DNA from: Lachnospiraceae bacterium YSB2008
GTDB lineage: Bacteria; Bacillota; Clostridia; Lachnospirales; Lachnospiraceae
Length of the DNA: 64,000 bases
Reading direction: 5' to 3'
Assembly: GCA_000687655.1 (NCBI GenBank)
Contig: JHWR01000005.1
Span: 124,001 to 188,000 of the forward strand
The position numbers and the translations under genes were made by a program. Shown here in pieces: positions 45,641 to 55,475 of this stretch (the first letter of the stretch is position 1; every line of letters starts with the position of its first letter). The notes under the pieces are model-generated. The model worked only from the letters and a program-made list of their open reading frames with translations. It did no database searches and had not been told where the DNA came from.

Positions 45641-47644
45641 TCACTTATTCTTCTTGTCTTTATTCTTATTCTTTTCCTTCTTTTCCTTAAGCTTTTCTTT
45701 GGCCTTTACTTTAGCTTTTTCTTTATCCTTATCGCTTTCCTTCTTTGCCTTCCTGTCAGATCTCTTCAGTATAGCCGTCTCAACCTTGCTTACCATTGAT
45801 GTGCCGTCATCTTCTGCCACCTCAGTCACTACGTCTTCAACTGTAGGAAGTACAGCCGGCGGATTGGTAACAGGAATAATAAACTGATTCTCATAGTAAT
45901 TAATAAGTGACTGATACTCAACACCTGACCTGTCGTCTGAATGGCCGTGCATTTCATCGAAGTCACTTGCGCCCCTGATCCTCTTAAGGACATGGAGCGA
46001 TACATTTGTTGCATGAGCAGAGATTCTTTCGAAGCAGGTTATAAGATCGAAAAGTGCCACACCCTTCTCAACGCTGCATCGTCCATCCTGGAGACGGTCA
46101 ACATGATGAGCCTTGATAATAGCAGTCAGACGTTCGATGGTATCTGACAGAGGTTCAACCCTCATCGCCATCTTTTCGTCTACTTCAAGGAATGCCTTTT
46201 CAAGTGTAGTAACTGCATACTTGGTTGCATCGATCATTGTGTTCACTTCATATTTTCCTACATCCGAGAAGCTTACGCCCTGTTCATGCATTTCCCTTGC
46301 AACGTATGCAATGTTGATGGAATAATCACCCATACGTTCAAAGTCACTTATGGAATTCAGTATCTCTGAAACCACCAGTCTCTGATCCCGCGAAAGTCTC
46401 TTTCTATCAATCCTTACTATGTAAGCTGAGAGAACAGTCTCGCATCTATCTATGAACGATTCATTCTGCAATAGCTGTTCAAACCTGTTTTCATCGTATT
46501 TATCTATAAGTCCTGTACTTATCTCGAAGTTTTCATTTATACGCCCTATCATGCTGTGAATGAGATTGCTTGACTCACGAAGGGCTATAGTAGGAGTCTG
46601 AAGAATCATATCATCAAGCTTCTTGAATTCCTTATCGTCTTCTGATTCTTCATCTTCACCTATGATCTTTCCGGTAAGCTTTTCCATTGCATTTGTAAAT
46701 GGAAGGAGCACAAGGCTTGTTATAAGGTTGAAGCCGAGATGAATATTGGCAATATTTCCTCTGTTGACTACATTTTCAAAGAAAGGAAGTCCGACAGTGT
46801 ACTGGATACCATAGATTACCAGCACAAACATAAGCGCACCGAATATATTGAAAAGAAGATATGAAAGAGCAACTCTCTTTGCCTTCTTTCCCGCACCGAT
46901 GGAACCCAGAATTATGGTCATGCACTTACCTAAGTTCTGACCTATGATGATAGGAAATGCCGTTGAGAATTTTATAGTTCCCGTAGCTGATAAAGCCTGA
47001 AGGATACCGACAGACGCACTTGAACTCTGGATGAGCGCAGTTATCAAAAGACCGGTCAGAATTCCGATCAATGGGTTTTCAAATGAAGTGAAAAAGCTCT
47101 GGAATTTTGCAGACTCACGAAGTGGAAGGAAAACTTCTTCCATGGCTGTCATTCCATAGAAAAGTATTCCCAGACCTATGAAGATACCTGAGATATTTTT
47201 AACCTTGCTCTTCTTCGTGAAAAGATATATGAATGCACCCACGCATGCAAGCATCGGTGCAAAACTTGACGGCTTAAGTAACTGAAGCACAAGACTGCCT
47301 GAGGCAAGATCACCAAGACGAAGTATCTGGGCCGTTACCGTGCTACCTACATTTGCACCATAAACAACCGGCAGTGACTGCCCGAGCCCCATGATTCCGG
47401 CATTTACAAAACCGATAAGCATGATAGTGGTAGCTGCTGAGCTCTGTATGATACCTGTTACAAGAGTACCGAGCCCCCATCCTTTTACATTTCCAACAGC
47501 CTTGTTTTTGCTTGTTGTAAGCTTTTCAAGAGTCTTTGCCAGACTGCCTCCGGCAAGCTTTTCAAGTGATGATCCCATGAAACTCATTCCGAACAGGAAC
47601 AGTCCCACCCCACCAAGTAAGTATAGTATCGAAAGTATATCCAT
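45641..47644 (-). CDS. Na+/phosphate cotransporter with PhoU-like domain
   Basis: About 667 aa from the ATG at 47644, which has GAGG 5 bases upstream; a GTG at 47650 lies inside that box. Two Na/Pi-cotransporter repeats carry the QSSAATT and QSSSASVG motifs (residues ~65-72 and ~205-212). A PhoU-like helical domain follows at ~350-560, then a 50-residue tail of Lys/Glu/Asp repeats (KEKAKVKAKEKLKEKKEK). It imports phosphate with Na+. The charged tail is unusual and low-complexity. Confidence 0.92.
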   Translation of the reverse strand: MDILSILYLLGGVGLFLFGMSFMGSSLEKLAGGSLAKTLEKLTTSKNKAVGNVKGWGLGTLVTGIIQSSAATTIMLIGFVNAGIMGLGQSLPVVYGANVGSTVTAQILRLGDLASGSLVLQLLKPSSFAPMLACVGAFIYLFTKKSKVKNISGIFIGLGILFYGMTAMEEVFLPLRESAKFQSFFTSFENPLIGILTGLLITALIQSSSASVGILQALSATGTIKFSTAFPIIIGQNLGKCMTIILGSIGAGKKAKRVALSYLLFNIFGALMFVLVIYGIQYTVGLPFFENVVNRGNIANIHLGFNLITSLVLLPFTNAMEKLTGKIIGEDEESEDDKEFKKLDDMILQTPTIALRESSNLIHSMIGRINENFEISTGLIDKYDENRFEQLLQNESFIDRCETVLSAYIVRIDRKRLSRDQRLVVSEILNSISDFERMGDYSINIAYVAREMHEQGVSFSDVGKYEVNTMIDATKYAVTTLEKAFLEVDEKMAMRVEPLSDTIERLTAIIKAHHVDRLQDGRCSVEKGVALFDLITCFERISAHATNVSLHVLKRIRGASDFDEMHGHSDDRSGVEYQSLINYYENQFIIPVTNPPAVLPTVEDVVTEVAEDDGTSMVSKVETAILKRSDRKAKKESDKDKEKAKVKAKEKLKEKKEKNKNKDKKNK

Positions 47645-47724
47645 ATTCACCTCAAGAAAAATAATTCAATACAAATCTTCATACATCGCTATTATACTTT
47701 ATATATAGTAAAATGCAAATAAAA

Positions 47725-47781
47725 AGAAAGCGGGACGATTACAAATGGTCATTCAGCCATTCAGAACCGTCCCTGCTTTCT
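47725..47781 (-). terminator. Terminator of the amino acid ABC operon
   Basis: AGAAAGCAGGGACG / CGTCCCGCTTTCT on the minus strand with one bulge, followed by TTTTT. It begins about 20 bases after the substrate-binding protein stop. Confidence 0.85.
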
Positions 47782-47802
47782 TATTTCTATTAATTACACT
47801 TT

Positions 47803-48576
47803 TTATTCAGCGTCTGTGTCAACGTCAAGATACTTAGCTGAAAGATCTGAGATTGTACCATCATCAAGCATCTTCTGGATTGAATCATTGATCTGGTTAA
47901 GAAGCTCTGTATTACCCTTCTTAACTGCGATAGCATACTGTTCTTCTTCAAATGCGTTTGAATCCTCAACTATCTTAAGGCCAGGATTATCACTGACATA
48001 CTTTGAAGCAGTTGCTGAATCGATGACAACAACATCACACTTTCCATTTACAAGCTCAAGAACAGCTTCTGTACCCTTCTTGAAAGACTCATACTTGTAT
48101 CCCATTTCATTTACAACAGTCTCACCTGTGTAACCCTGGATAACAACGATCTTCTTGTCTGCCATATCAGCTGCTGTCTTGATCTCGGAATCTTCCTTAA
48201 CGATCATAACCTGTGTAGCTGTGTAGTAAGGTGTTGAGAAATCAACTGATTCCTTTCTCTCATCTGTAACTGTCATGCCGGCGATAACTGCATCAACCTG
48301 ACCGTTCTGAAGTGCGATAAGAAGTGAATCAAACTCCATGTTATTGATCTTAGCTTCCTTGCCGATATCCTGACCGATCTTCTGAGCGATAGCAATATCG
48401 ATACCGTCAAAGTCACCTATAGTACCTTTGCTTGCTACGTACTCAAATGGAGGGAACTCAGCATTTGTACCAAAAGTGATAGTCTTGCTGCTTGCTGCGC
48501 TGCCACATCCTGCAAGAGTTGTGAGCATCATTGCTGCTGCAATACCTGCAACCAGTATTTTCTTAAGTGTTTTCAT
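47803..48576 (-). CDS. Polar amino acid ABC transporter substrate-binding lipoprotein
   Basis: 257 aa. Lipoprotein signal peptide MKTLKKILVAGIAAAMMLTT with lipobox LAGC. The SBP_bac_3 fold (PF00497) shows FPPFEYVASKGTIGDFDGID, VDAVIAGMTVTDERKESVDF and YAIAVKKGNTELLNQIN. It captures a polar amino acid outside the membrane; the DVVVIDSATA loop and acidic pocket do not fix the substrate. It is the last gene of the permease-ATPase-SBP set and has its own AAAGGAG box. Confidence 0.94.
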   Translation of the reverse strand: MKTLKKILVAGIAAAMMLTTLAGCGSAASSKTITFGTNAEFPPFEYVASKGTIGDFDGIDIAIAQKIGQDIGKEAKINNMEFDSLLIALQNGQVDAVIAGMTVTDERKESVDFSTPYYTATQVMIVKEDSEIKTAADMADKKIVVIQGYTGETVVNEMGYKYESFKKGTEAVLELVNGKCDVVVIDSATASKYVSDNPGLKIVEDSNAFEEEQYAIAVKKGNTELLNQINDSIQKMLDDGTISDLSAKYLDVDTDAE

Positions 48577-48627
48577 AGTGCATTTCTCCTTTATATTATA
48601 TGAAATATTATGATTATCTATTTATTG

Positions 48628-49350
48628 CTAGAGCACCTTACTGAGGAAACTCTTAGTTCTCTCATTCTTCGGGTTATCGAATATCTCAGATGGTGTACCC
48701 TGTTCTATGATAACTCCCTCATCCATGAAGAGTATCCTGCTTCCAACCTCACGCGCAAATCCCATCTCATGCGTAACTACCATCATGGTCATCCCGCTCT
48801 TGGCCAGATTCTTCATAACCTCAAGAACCTCACCTACCATCTCCGGATCAAGAGCCGATGTAGGTTCATCAAAAAGCATGATTTCAGGTTCCATTGCAAG
48901 ACTTCTGGCGATAGCTATACGCTGCTGCTGTCCACCTGAGAGCTGTTTCGGATATACATCTGCTTTTTCTTCAAGACCGACAATTCCGAGAAGCTCCATA
49001 GCTTTCTTGTCTGCCTGCTCCGGTGTCATCTTCTTAAGCTTAACCGGCGCGAGTGTAATATTCTTCTTAACTGTAAGATGCGGAAAAAGATTAAAGTGCT
49101 GGAACACCATACCCATCCTCTGTCTTACATGATTAGTGTCGACTCCATGTCCATTTACCTGAATATCATCCAGCCAAACCTCGCCGCTGTCAGGCTTTTC
49201 CAGGAGGTTAAGACATCTGAGAAATGTACTCTTGCCCGAACCTGAAGGTCCTATGACAACTACAACTTCGCCTTCATTTACTTCTTCATTTATTCCTTTA
49301 AGAACCTCCTTACCATTGAAGCTCTTATGAAGATCATTTACCTTTATCAT
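48628..49350 (-). CDS. Polar amino acid ABC transporter ATPase
   Basis: 240 aa. Complete ABC signature set: Walker [11 protein letters not shown]-loop [13 protein letters not shown], signature [12 protein letters not shown], Walker [13 protein letters not shown] and H-loop VTHEM. GlnQ/HisP-like type. It powers the adjacent permease. The gap to the permease is 11 bases. Confidence 0.95.
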   Translation of the reverse strand: MIKVNDLHKSFNGKEVLKGINEEVNEGEVVVVIGPSGSGKSTFLRCLNLLEKPDSGEVWLDDIQVNGHGVDTNHVRQRMGMVFQHFNLFPHLTVKKNITLAPVKLKKMTPEQADKKAMELLGIVGLEEKADVYPKQLSGGQQQRIAIARSLAMEPEIMLFDEPTSALDPEMVGEVLEVMKNLAKSGMTMMVVTHEMGFAREVGSRILFMDEGVIIEQGTPSEIFDNPKNERTKSFLSKVL

Positions 49351-49361
49351 ATCAGTACCCC

Positions 49362-50051
49362 CTATCTCTTATCCGACTTTCTGAGTCTCTGTTCAACCCT
49401 GCCGAGCAGTAGGGTAAGTACCTTTATTATTACGAAGTATATGATAGCCGTTGCAATAAGCGGCATAAAAGGTCTGTATGTCGCGCTCTTGATGAAGTCA
49501 CCAGCCTTCTGAATATCAACGAGTCCAACGTAACCAACTATAGCTGTTTCCTTGATAAGTGTAATAAACTCATTACACATGGCCGGGAATATATTCTTTG
49601 CCGCCTGAGGAACAATAATACTCATCATGGTCTGGCTGCGGCTAAGTCCGAGAGACCTTCCCGCCTCGGTCTGGCCCTTATCTATCGAAAGGATTCCTGC
49701 ACGAATGATTTCAGAAACATATGCACCGGAATTGATAGAAAAAGCGATGGCTGCGATAAGCCATTTAGGCCACATGATATAAGCGAAAACAACGAAATAT
49801 ATGATCATAAGCTGTGTAACAGACGGAGTACCACGAATGACATCCGTATACACCTTGCCTATAATTCTGAGCGGCTTCTTCTTTGAAAGATTACAGAGTG
49901 CGATAATGAAACCGATGACAAGTCCGAGAAGGGCTGCCACCAGTGAAATCTTGATAGTAACTCCTATACCGTTAAGGAAGAGTCTCCACCTGTCTTCTCT
50001 TATAAAGCATTTATAAAAATCTTCTACTACTGTATTCCACCAAGCCGACAT
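49362..50051 (-). CDS. Polar amino acid ABC transporter permease
   Basis: 229 aa with about five membrane helices. The N-terminal [20 protein letters not shown] and the EAA loop [20 protein letters not shown] are typical of the HisM/GlnP permease family. First gene of the operon. The region 50080-50098 upstream holds a near-palindrome TGCTT-TATTTT-AAGCA that could be an operator. The ribosome binding site is weak. Confidence 0.93.
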   Translation of the reverse strand: MSAWWNTVVEDFYKCFIREDRWRLFLNGIGVTIKISLVAALLGLVIGFIIALCNLSKKKPLRIIGKVYTDVIRGTPSVTQLMIIYFVVFAYIMWPKWLIAAIAFSINSGAYVSEIIRAGILSIDKGQTEAGRSLGLSRSQTMMSIIVPQAAKNIFPAMCNEFITLIKETAIVGYVGLVDIQKAGDFIKSATYRPFMPLIATAIIYFVIIKVLTLLLGRVEQRLRKSDKR

Positions 50052-50122
50052 TGTATCTATCCAATCTGTTCTATCTTGTAATATTGCTTAAAATAAAGCA
50101 TGTTGCTCTCAACGTACGGAAA

Positions 50123-50154
50123 AAGCAACCCTTATTTTCACATAAAGGTTGCTT
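50123..50154 (-). terminator. Terminator of the two-component operon
   Basis: AAGCAACC / GGTTGCTT, an 8-bp stem (50123-50130 with 50147-50154), on the minus strand followed by TTTTTCC. It starts about 25 bases after the kinase stop. Confidence 0.85.
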
Positions 50155-50178
50155 AAAGTCAAGAATTTTGAGTTTTTC

Positions 50179-52518
50179 CTAGGCTTCCGGAACAGGCGGA
50201 AATGCAATGCTGGCCTTGAACAGATCTCCGTCAATATGAATGTTCATACTTCCGTTCATAAGTTCAGTAAGACTTCTTGCTATGGAGAGCCCGAGACCGC
50301 TTCCTTCTGTATTACGGGAACTGTCGCCCCGGACAAATCTCTCCATAAGTTCTTCTTCGGTTATATTCAGTGCCTCCCGGGAGGTATTTTTGAAGGCTAT
50401 TATAACCGCACCGTCTTCCGCACACTTCGTTATATCTATATATGCTCTTGTGCCCGGCATGGCGTATTTGTATATATTATTCAGCAGATTATCGAATACT
50501 CTCCACAGATGCCGTGGATCAGCGTACACAAAACATTCGCCTTCATCTGATTTGGTCAGGATAGTGATTTCCTTTTCACCGAGTTTACGCTCGTACTCTG
50601 CTACTGCCTGTCCGACAAGTGTTCCGACATTCAGCTTCTCCATGTCCATCTTAAGATTACCGGTAGATGCCTTGGAAGCTTCTATAAGGTCCTCTATCAG
50701 TTTCTTCAGTCTTGCTGACTGACGGGACAGAACCTCAAGATATTCCTCTGCATTTTCATTTTCGATTTTCTCCCTGCTGAGAAGATCTGTATAGTTGATT
50801 ATCGATGTAAGCGGAGTTTTTATATCATGCGATACATTTGTTATAAGTTCAGTCCTGAAGCGTTCACTCTTTATTTTCTCTTCAACAGCTTCATTCAGAC
50901 CGTCTCCTATAGAATTAACATCTTCTGCTATATCCTTAAAATCAGGGATGAGTCCTTTTGTATCAATCTTAGACTCAACATCTCCTTCACGAATAGTCCT
51001 GCAGCCTGACTTAAGCTTCGAAAGCTGATAAAGCCAAGTCACTATGAGTGCTGCTACACATATCCTTCCAAGAGTCCAGATAATGAGCACCATTTTATCA
51101 CCGTACCATCTGACAAGAATAAACTCGATGATGGTTACTGCTAAGAACGCTACCCATATAAGCAGAGCATTTACAGTTCCTCTTGCGCCCTTATCTATGC
51201 TGTTATAAACCTTCTTGATTCCTCGTCCTACCAGAGCAAGAAATCTGTAAATAAAAAGATGTTTCCACCACTTGCCCAGCTTTACATTTGTAGAGAAATT
51301 CATCATGAAAAGCATGAGAAGTATAGCTCCGACAACTGCGGCAAGTGTAATCATATATGCTACAATCTGGAAATTGGAAAGATCCAGTTTTGCAAGAAGT
51401 CTGTCCGTAAAGAATATAAAGCCTGAAATATATACTATAAGTCCGGCTGCAAAGAGGTCCTGCGGAATGCTGTCAACGACTGACCTGGTTATCTCATCGG
51501 TTCCTCTTCTGTGTCCTGCTGCTGTAACAAGAAAATATACAAGATAAGCGGCTATAGCAAACGAAAGCGGAAGTGTTACGAAAAGCCAGAACCTTATTCC
51601 GTAAAGGAACCCTACAGAATCTGCTGCCCAAACAAACATATCATTTTCAACGAAGCTGTTCTGTCTCTTCAGAGGCTCATTCATAAATGAAACGATAGTA
51701 AAGGTTCTTTCTACCTTTTCGGCAGGCTGTTGTTCATCAGCCGGAACTATCATCCCCATCTGATATACGGTCTCAGTTTCATCGAAATCAAAGGTGTCAA
51801 TATTCGGGATTATGGCTTCAGCATCATCTAAACTGTGATCTGTTTCTTTCTTAAATGCAGCAGCATCATCCATGAATACTGCGTATCTGTCCGGAATCTC
51901 AACCTCTCCGTTTACAGATGTGAAGCATAGCCTTCCATTACTTCCGTTAGCTCTGTATGCTTTTGTTTTATACATTTTATTATCACAGCGGAACACAATA
52001 TCCTTGGTATCCTGTATAAAGTATATTTCATATACCCATACATATTCGTCACCCTGACCAACACTGTAATCATTCGTATAAATGTAATTCTCACGGTTAA
52101 AGTAATTGTCCGATACCCTGAACCAGGTTCCTTCGCCAATGGTATAAGAAAAGAAGTGAAGATCCTTTTCGGATACTTTCTTATCAAAATTCCTCGTAAT
52201 GTAAATGGATGGATCATTCAGATCCATTTTCTTTACACTGTCATAATCACTTTCTATAACACCGTATCTGAAATTAGTCTTATCAAGCTTATCCCTGTTA
52301 AAATCACCGCCGTAATTTGACAATGCCTGTATGGAATATCTGTCCAGGACAAGACTGTATTCATCCCTCAGAATATCTTCCTTGGGCTTTCCTGTATAAC
52401 ATCCATACTGAGCACACATGTATATACCTATGATACTCAGTACTCCGGCAGCTATAAACAGTATAGCGAGTATTACTGCCGTTATCTTGGCAGCAGGGTG
52501 TTTCCGTAATTCTTTCAT
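50179..52518 (-). CDS. Sensor histidine kinase with large extracytoplasmic domain
   Basis: 779 aa. One N-terminal membrane helix (~12-34) is followed by a ~280-residue outer sensor region. Then come several helices between ~315 and ~500 (e.g. VAYMITLAAVVGAILLMLFM). Next is a linker, and HisKA with the phospho-acceptor in TNVSHDIKTPLTS (His near residue 564). The HATPase has NNIYKYAM (N-box) and GSGLGLSIA. The output architecture resembles VanS/PhoR-like kinases, but the multi-helix module in the middle is unusual. It follows its response regulator by 10 bases. Signal unknown. Confidence 0.92.
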   Translation of the reverse strand: MKELRKHPAAKITAVILAILFIAAGVLSIIGIYMCAQYGCYTGKPKEDILRDEYSLVLDRYSIQALSNYGGDFNRDKLDKTNFRYGVIESDYDSVKKMDLNDPSIYITRNFDKKVSEKDLHFFSYTIGEGTWFRVSDNYFNRENYIYTNDYSVGQGDEYVWVYEIYFIQDTKDIVFRCDNKMYKTKAYRANGSNGRLCFTSVNGEVEIPDRYAVFMDDAAAFKKETDHSLDDAEAIIPNIDTFDFDETETVYQMGMIVPADEQQPAEKVERTFTIVSFMNEPLKRQNSFVENDMFVWAADSVGFLYGIRFWLFVTLPLSFAIAAYLVYFLVTAAGHRRGTDEITRSVVDSIPQDLFAAGLIVYISGFIFFTDRLLAKLDLSNFQIVAYMITLAAVVGAILLMLFMMNFSTNVKLGKWWKHLFIYRFLALVGRGIKKVYNSIDKGARGTVNALLIWVAFLAVTIIEFILVRWYGDKMVLIIWTLGRICVAALIVTWLYQLSKLKSGCRTIREGDVESKIDTKGLIPDFKDIAEDVNSIGDGLNEAVEEKIKSERFRTELITNVSHDIKTPLTSIINYTDLLSREKIENENAEEYLEVLSRQSARLKKLIEDLIEASKASTGNLKMDMEKLNVGTLVGQAVAEYERKLGEKEITILTKSDEGECFVYADPRHLWRVFDNLLNNIYKYAMPGTRAYIDITKCAEDGAVIIAFKNTSREALNITEEELMERFVRGDSSRNTEGSGLGLSIARSLTELMNGSMNIHIDGDLFKASIAFPPVPEA

Positions 52519-52528
52519 TATGCGACCT

Positions 52529-53221
52529 CTAGTTAAACTTGTATCCCCTGCCCCATACTACTGTGATATACCTTGGGTTTGCAGGATCGATCTCTATCTT
52601 TTCTCTGAGATGTCTGATATGTACGGCAACTGTATTCTCGCTTCCGTAAGGAGAATCCTTCCATACATTTATGTAGATATCCTCCGGCGAGTAAACAACG
52701 CCTTTGTTCTGCATAAGAAACTTAAGAATGTCATATTCAGTACGGGTAAGTGCAACTACTTCTCCGTCAATCTTAACTTCCTTCCTCTTGTCGTCTATCT
52801 CAATGCCACCTTCAGAGATTATATCGCTGTCCTCCTCCCGGCTCGAAACATTACTTCCAAGAGTCATGTAACGTCTCAGCTGAGACTTAACTCTTGCCGC
52901 AAGTTCAAGTGGATTAAACGGCTTGGTTATATAGTCGTCCGCACCGACATTAAGTCCGAGTACCTTATCTGAGTCCTCTGACTTTGCAGTAAGAAGGATA
53001 ACAGGTACATTGCTCCTTTCCCTTATCTTAACCATAGCCTCGATACCATCCATTTCCGGCATCATTATATCCATAAGAACAAGATTGATATCATCAGAAA
53101 GTTTTTCAAGAGCTTCTTTTCCGCTGTAAGCCTCTACAACTTCGTAACCGTCTCCGTTCAGATATATACGAAGCGCAGAAACTATATCCTTCTCATCGTC
53201 ACAAACAAGTATCTTATACAT
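52529..53221 (-). CDS. OmpR-family response regulator
   Basis: 230 aa. The receiver domain has acidic residues DDE at 8-10, the phospho-acceptor Asp near residue 51 in LMDIMMPEMDG, and the conserved Lys in ITKPFNPLEL. The C-terminal winged helix (ALTRTEYDILKFLMQNKGVV, VAVHIRHLREKIE, RGYKF) binds DNA. Works with the kinase directly downstream. Its leader contains two perfect hairpins. Confidence 0.96.
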   Translation of the reverse strand: MYKILVCDDEKDIVSALRIYLNGDGYEVVEAYSGKEALEKLSDDINLVLMDIMMPEMDGIEAMVKIRERSNVPVILLTAKSEDSDKVLGLNVGADDYITKPFNPLELAARVKSQLRRYMTLGSNVSSREEDSDIISEGGIEIDDKRKEVKIDGEVVALTRTEYDILKFLMQNKGVVYSPEDIYINVWKDSPYGSENTVAVHIRHLREKIEIDPANPRYITVVWGRGYKFN

Positions 53222-53256
53222 TTTTCATTCTCCTATTGTACGTACATAGAATTATC

Positions 53257-53306
53257 GGGAAACATTGTTTCCCAACACATAAGGGTCGTAAACCACTTTA
53301 CGACCC
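53257..53306 (-). terminator. Two hairpins between citrate synthase and response regulator genes
   Basis: First on the minus strand is GGGTCGTAAA-GTGG-TTTACGACCC (53283-53306), a perfect 10-bp stem, then GGGAAAC-AAT-GTTTCCC (53257-53273). The first probably ends the citrate synthase transcript, though only CTTATG follows it. The second may be part of the response regulator leader. Confidence 0.55.
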
Positions 53307-53359
53307 CTAGTATATAATAAACATTATTAAGTTCCAAGAAGCAAAACAATTAAGACTTA

Positions 53360-54700
53360 TTAAAGTTCTTCTTTTTCTTCCATAACACTGAGATATGCAG
53401 GACGGATGATCTTGCCCTGGCCTACCATCTCTTCAAGTCTGTGAGCGCTCCAACCTGCAATACGAGCTATGGCGAACAGAGGTGTATAGAGCTCCTCAGG
53501 AATACCAAGCATCTCATAAACAAATCCGCTGTAGAAATCGACATTCGGACTTACGCCCTTATATATATGTCTCTTCGCTGCTATTACTTCAGGAGCAATC
53601 CTCTCTATCCTTTCATAGAGATCAAGATCATCATATCTCTTCTTCTCCTCAGCAAGCTTAAGCACAAACTGCTTGAAGACTCTTTCTCTCGGATCGGATA
53701 CTGAGTATATGGCATGACCCATTCCGTATATAAGGCCTCTTCCGTCAAAGGCTCTGCCTTCAAGTATATCGGTAAGATAAGCCCTTATCTCATCATCATC
53801 CTTCCAGTCCTTAATGTTATCACGAATGTCCTCCATCATCTCCATAACCTTAATGTTGGCACCACCATGACGCGGACCTTTAAGTGAACACATACCGGCC
53901 GCCATGGTCGAATAAGTGTCAGAACCGGTTGATGTAACAACTCTTGTTGTAAATGTAGAGTTATTACCACCACCATGCTCCATATGAAGCATGAGTGCAA
54001 CATCGAGAACCCTTGCTTCGATATCGGTACATTTCTTATCAGGACGAAGCATCATTAGAATGTTTTCTGCCGTTGACTTCTTAGGATTCGGACGATGTAT
54101 ATACATACTTCCGAGATTATCATAATGATTGTATGCATGGTAACCATATACGGCAAGCATAGGAAATGTAGCGATGAGCATAAGACACTGCCTGATATTA
54201 TTGGCCAGGTCGCTGTCCCGAGCAAACTGATCATATGAAGCAAGCGTCAGTATACTTCTCGTCATGCTGTTCATGACATCCCTACCCGGAGCCTTCATGA
54301 TAACATCACGTACGAAGTTTCTCGGAAGGTTACGATTCCTTGCAAGAGTACTCACGAACTCTATCGTTTCTTCATCAGTCGGTTTCTCACCGAACATGAG
54401 CAGGAATGCTGTCCTCTCAAATCCAAAGCCGAGCTCAGCATATTCCTTTACAAGCTTCTGGGCATTGTATCCTCTGTACCAGAGCTGACCGTCACAAGGT
54501 TCATGCTTGCCCTGTGAATCATCAAACGAAACAATTTTAGAAATATTGGTAAGGCCTGTAAGGACACCCTTTCCGTTCAGGTCTCTGAGTCCACGATTAA
54601 CCCCGTATTTTGAATAAAGCTCATCGGATATTGTGTCATTATCAATAAGTCGGCTCTTCATGAGCTCTGCATATTCTGCAGTTTTCTTCTGAAAAGTCAT
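53360..54700 (-). CDS. Citrate synthase
   Basis: 446 aa. It condenses acetyl-CoA and oxaloacetate. Family signature GMGHAIYSVSDPRERVF (catalytic His) at ~318-334, MLHMEHGGGNNSTFTTRVV earlier, and the Asp-containing PNVDFYSGFVYEMLGI. An AAGGAGG box precedes the ATG. In anaerobes without a full cycle it feeds glutamate synthesis through isocitrate and 2-oxoglutarate. The aconitase-family hydratase is 22 kb away. Confidence 0.95.
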   Translation of the reverse strand: MTFQKKTAEYAELMKSRLIDNDTISDELYSKYGVNRGLRDLNGKGVLTGLTNISKIVSFDDSQGKHEPCDGQLWYRGYNAQKLVKEYAELGFGFERTAFLLMFGEKPTDEETIEFVSTLARNRNLPRNFVRDVIMKAPGRDVMNSMTRSILTLASYDQFARDSDLANNIRQCLMLIATFPMLAVYGYHAYNHYDNLGSMYIHRPNPKKSTAENILMMLRPDKKCTDIEARVLDVALMLHMEHGGGNNSTFTTRVVTSTGSDTYSTMAAGMCSLKGPRHGGANIKVMEMMEDIRDNIKDWKDDDEIRAYLTDILEGRAFDGRGLIYGMGHAIYSVSDPRERVFKQFVLKLAEEKKRYDDLDLYERIERIAPEVIAAKRHIYKGVSPNVDFYSGFVYEMLGIPEELYTPLFAIARIAGWSAHRLEEMVGQGKIIRPAYLSVMEEKEEL

Positions 54701-54733
54701 TTACTATACCTCCTTCTACAGCCCCTGGAAAGA

Positions 54734-55432
54734 TTAATCCCTCTTGGTAACTATAACATTCCCCGTTTTTACAATGCTGTTCTCCGGTACATATCCCCTG
54801 ACCGGTGAAAGCGGATAAATATTAGTATGTCTTCCTATAACTGTTCCCGGATTAAGAACGCTATTGCATCCAACCTCTACGAAGTCGCCAAGCATGGCGC
54901 CAAACTTCTTAAGTCCTGTCTCGAAATGAATATCACTGAATTCATCATAACCCTTTACAACAACCAGAGTCTTATCCGACTTTACATTTGATGTAATGGA
55001 ACCCGCTCCCATATGAGACTTGTATCCCAATATGGAATCGCCAACATAATTATAATGCGGAACCTGCACATTGTCGAATATTATGACATTCTTGAGTTCG
55101 GTTGAATTACCTACAACTGCATTCTCACCAACGAGTGCATTTCCCCTGACGAAAGCACACTGTCTTACTTCAGTATTTGCTCCGATTATCGCAGGTCCGT
55201 TAATATATGCTGATTCAAAAACTGTCGCGGTCTTATGAATCCAGACATTGTCTCCACGCTTTTCGTAATCCTCCGGACACTCTCTGTCAATCTTTTCACC
55301 AAGTGCCAGGATGATATCCTTAATATGCGGAAGAACCTCCCACGGATAATCATACTCCTTCATAAAATCCGCTGCCGCTGTATGCGACAGATCGTACATA
55401 TTACTAATTAATAATTTGTCTTTATTCTCCAT
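54734..55432 (-). CDS. GlmU C-domain-like left-handed beta-helix acyltransferase
   Basis: 232 aa. After a ~60-residue N-terminal part come hexapeptide repeats (AYINGPAIIGANTEVRQCAF, VGENAVVGNSTELKNVIIFD). Then HYNYVGDSILGYKSHMGAGS aligns with the GlmU acetyltransferase block HLSYLGD..NxGAG; the catalytic His is kept. No nucleotidyltransferase half is present. It could acetylate glucosamine-1-phosphate as the partner of the stand-alone GlmU N-domain at 23858. It is often annotated simply as a UDP-GlcNAc pyrophosphorylase-like protein. The functional pairing is inference. Confidence 0.75.
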   Translation of the reverse strand: MENKDKLLISNMYDLSHTAAADFMKEYDYPWEVLPHIKDIILALGEKIDRECPEDYEKRGDNVWIHKTATVFESAYINGPAIIGANTEVRQCAFVRGNALVGENAVVGNSTELKNVIIFDNVQVPHYNYVGDSILGYKSHMGAGSITSNVKSDKTLVVVKGYDEFSDIHFETGLKKFGAMLGDFVEVGCNSVLNPGTVIGRHTNIYPLSPVRGYVPENSIVKTGNVIVTKRD

Positions 55433-55475
55433 ATATTCCTCTCATAAGTTAATAGTATTTCAAAAACTTGATACA

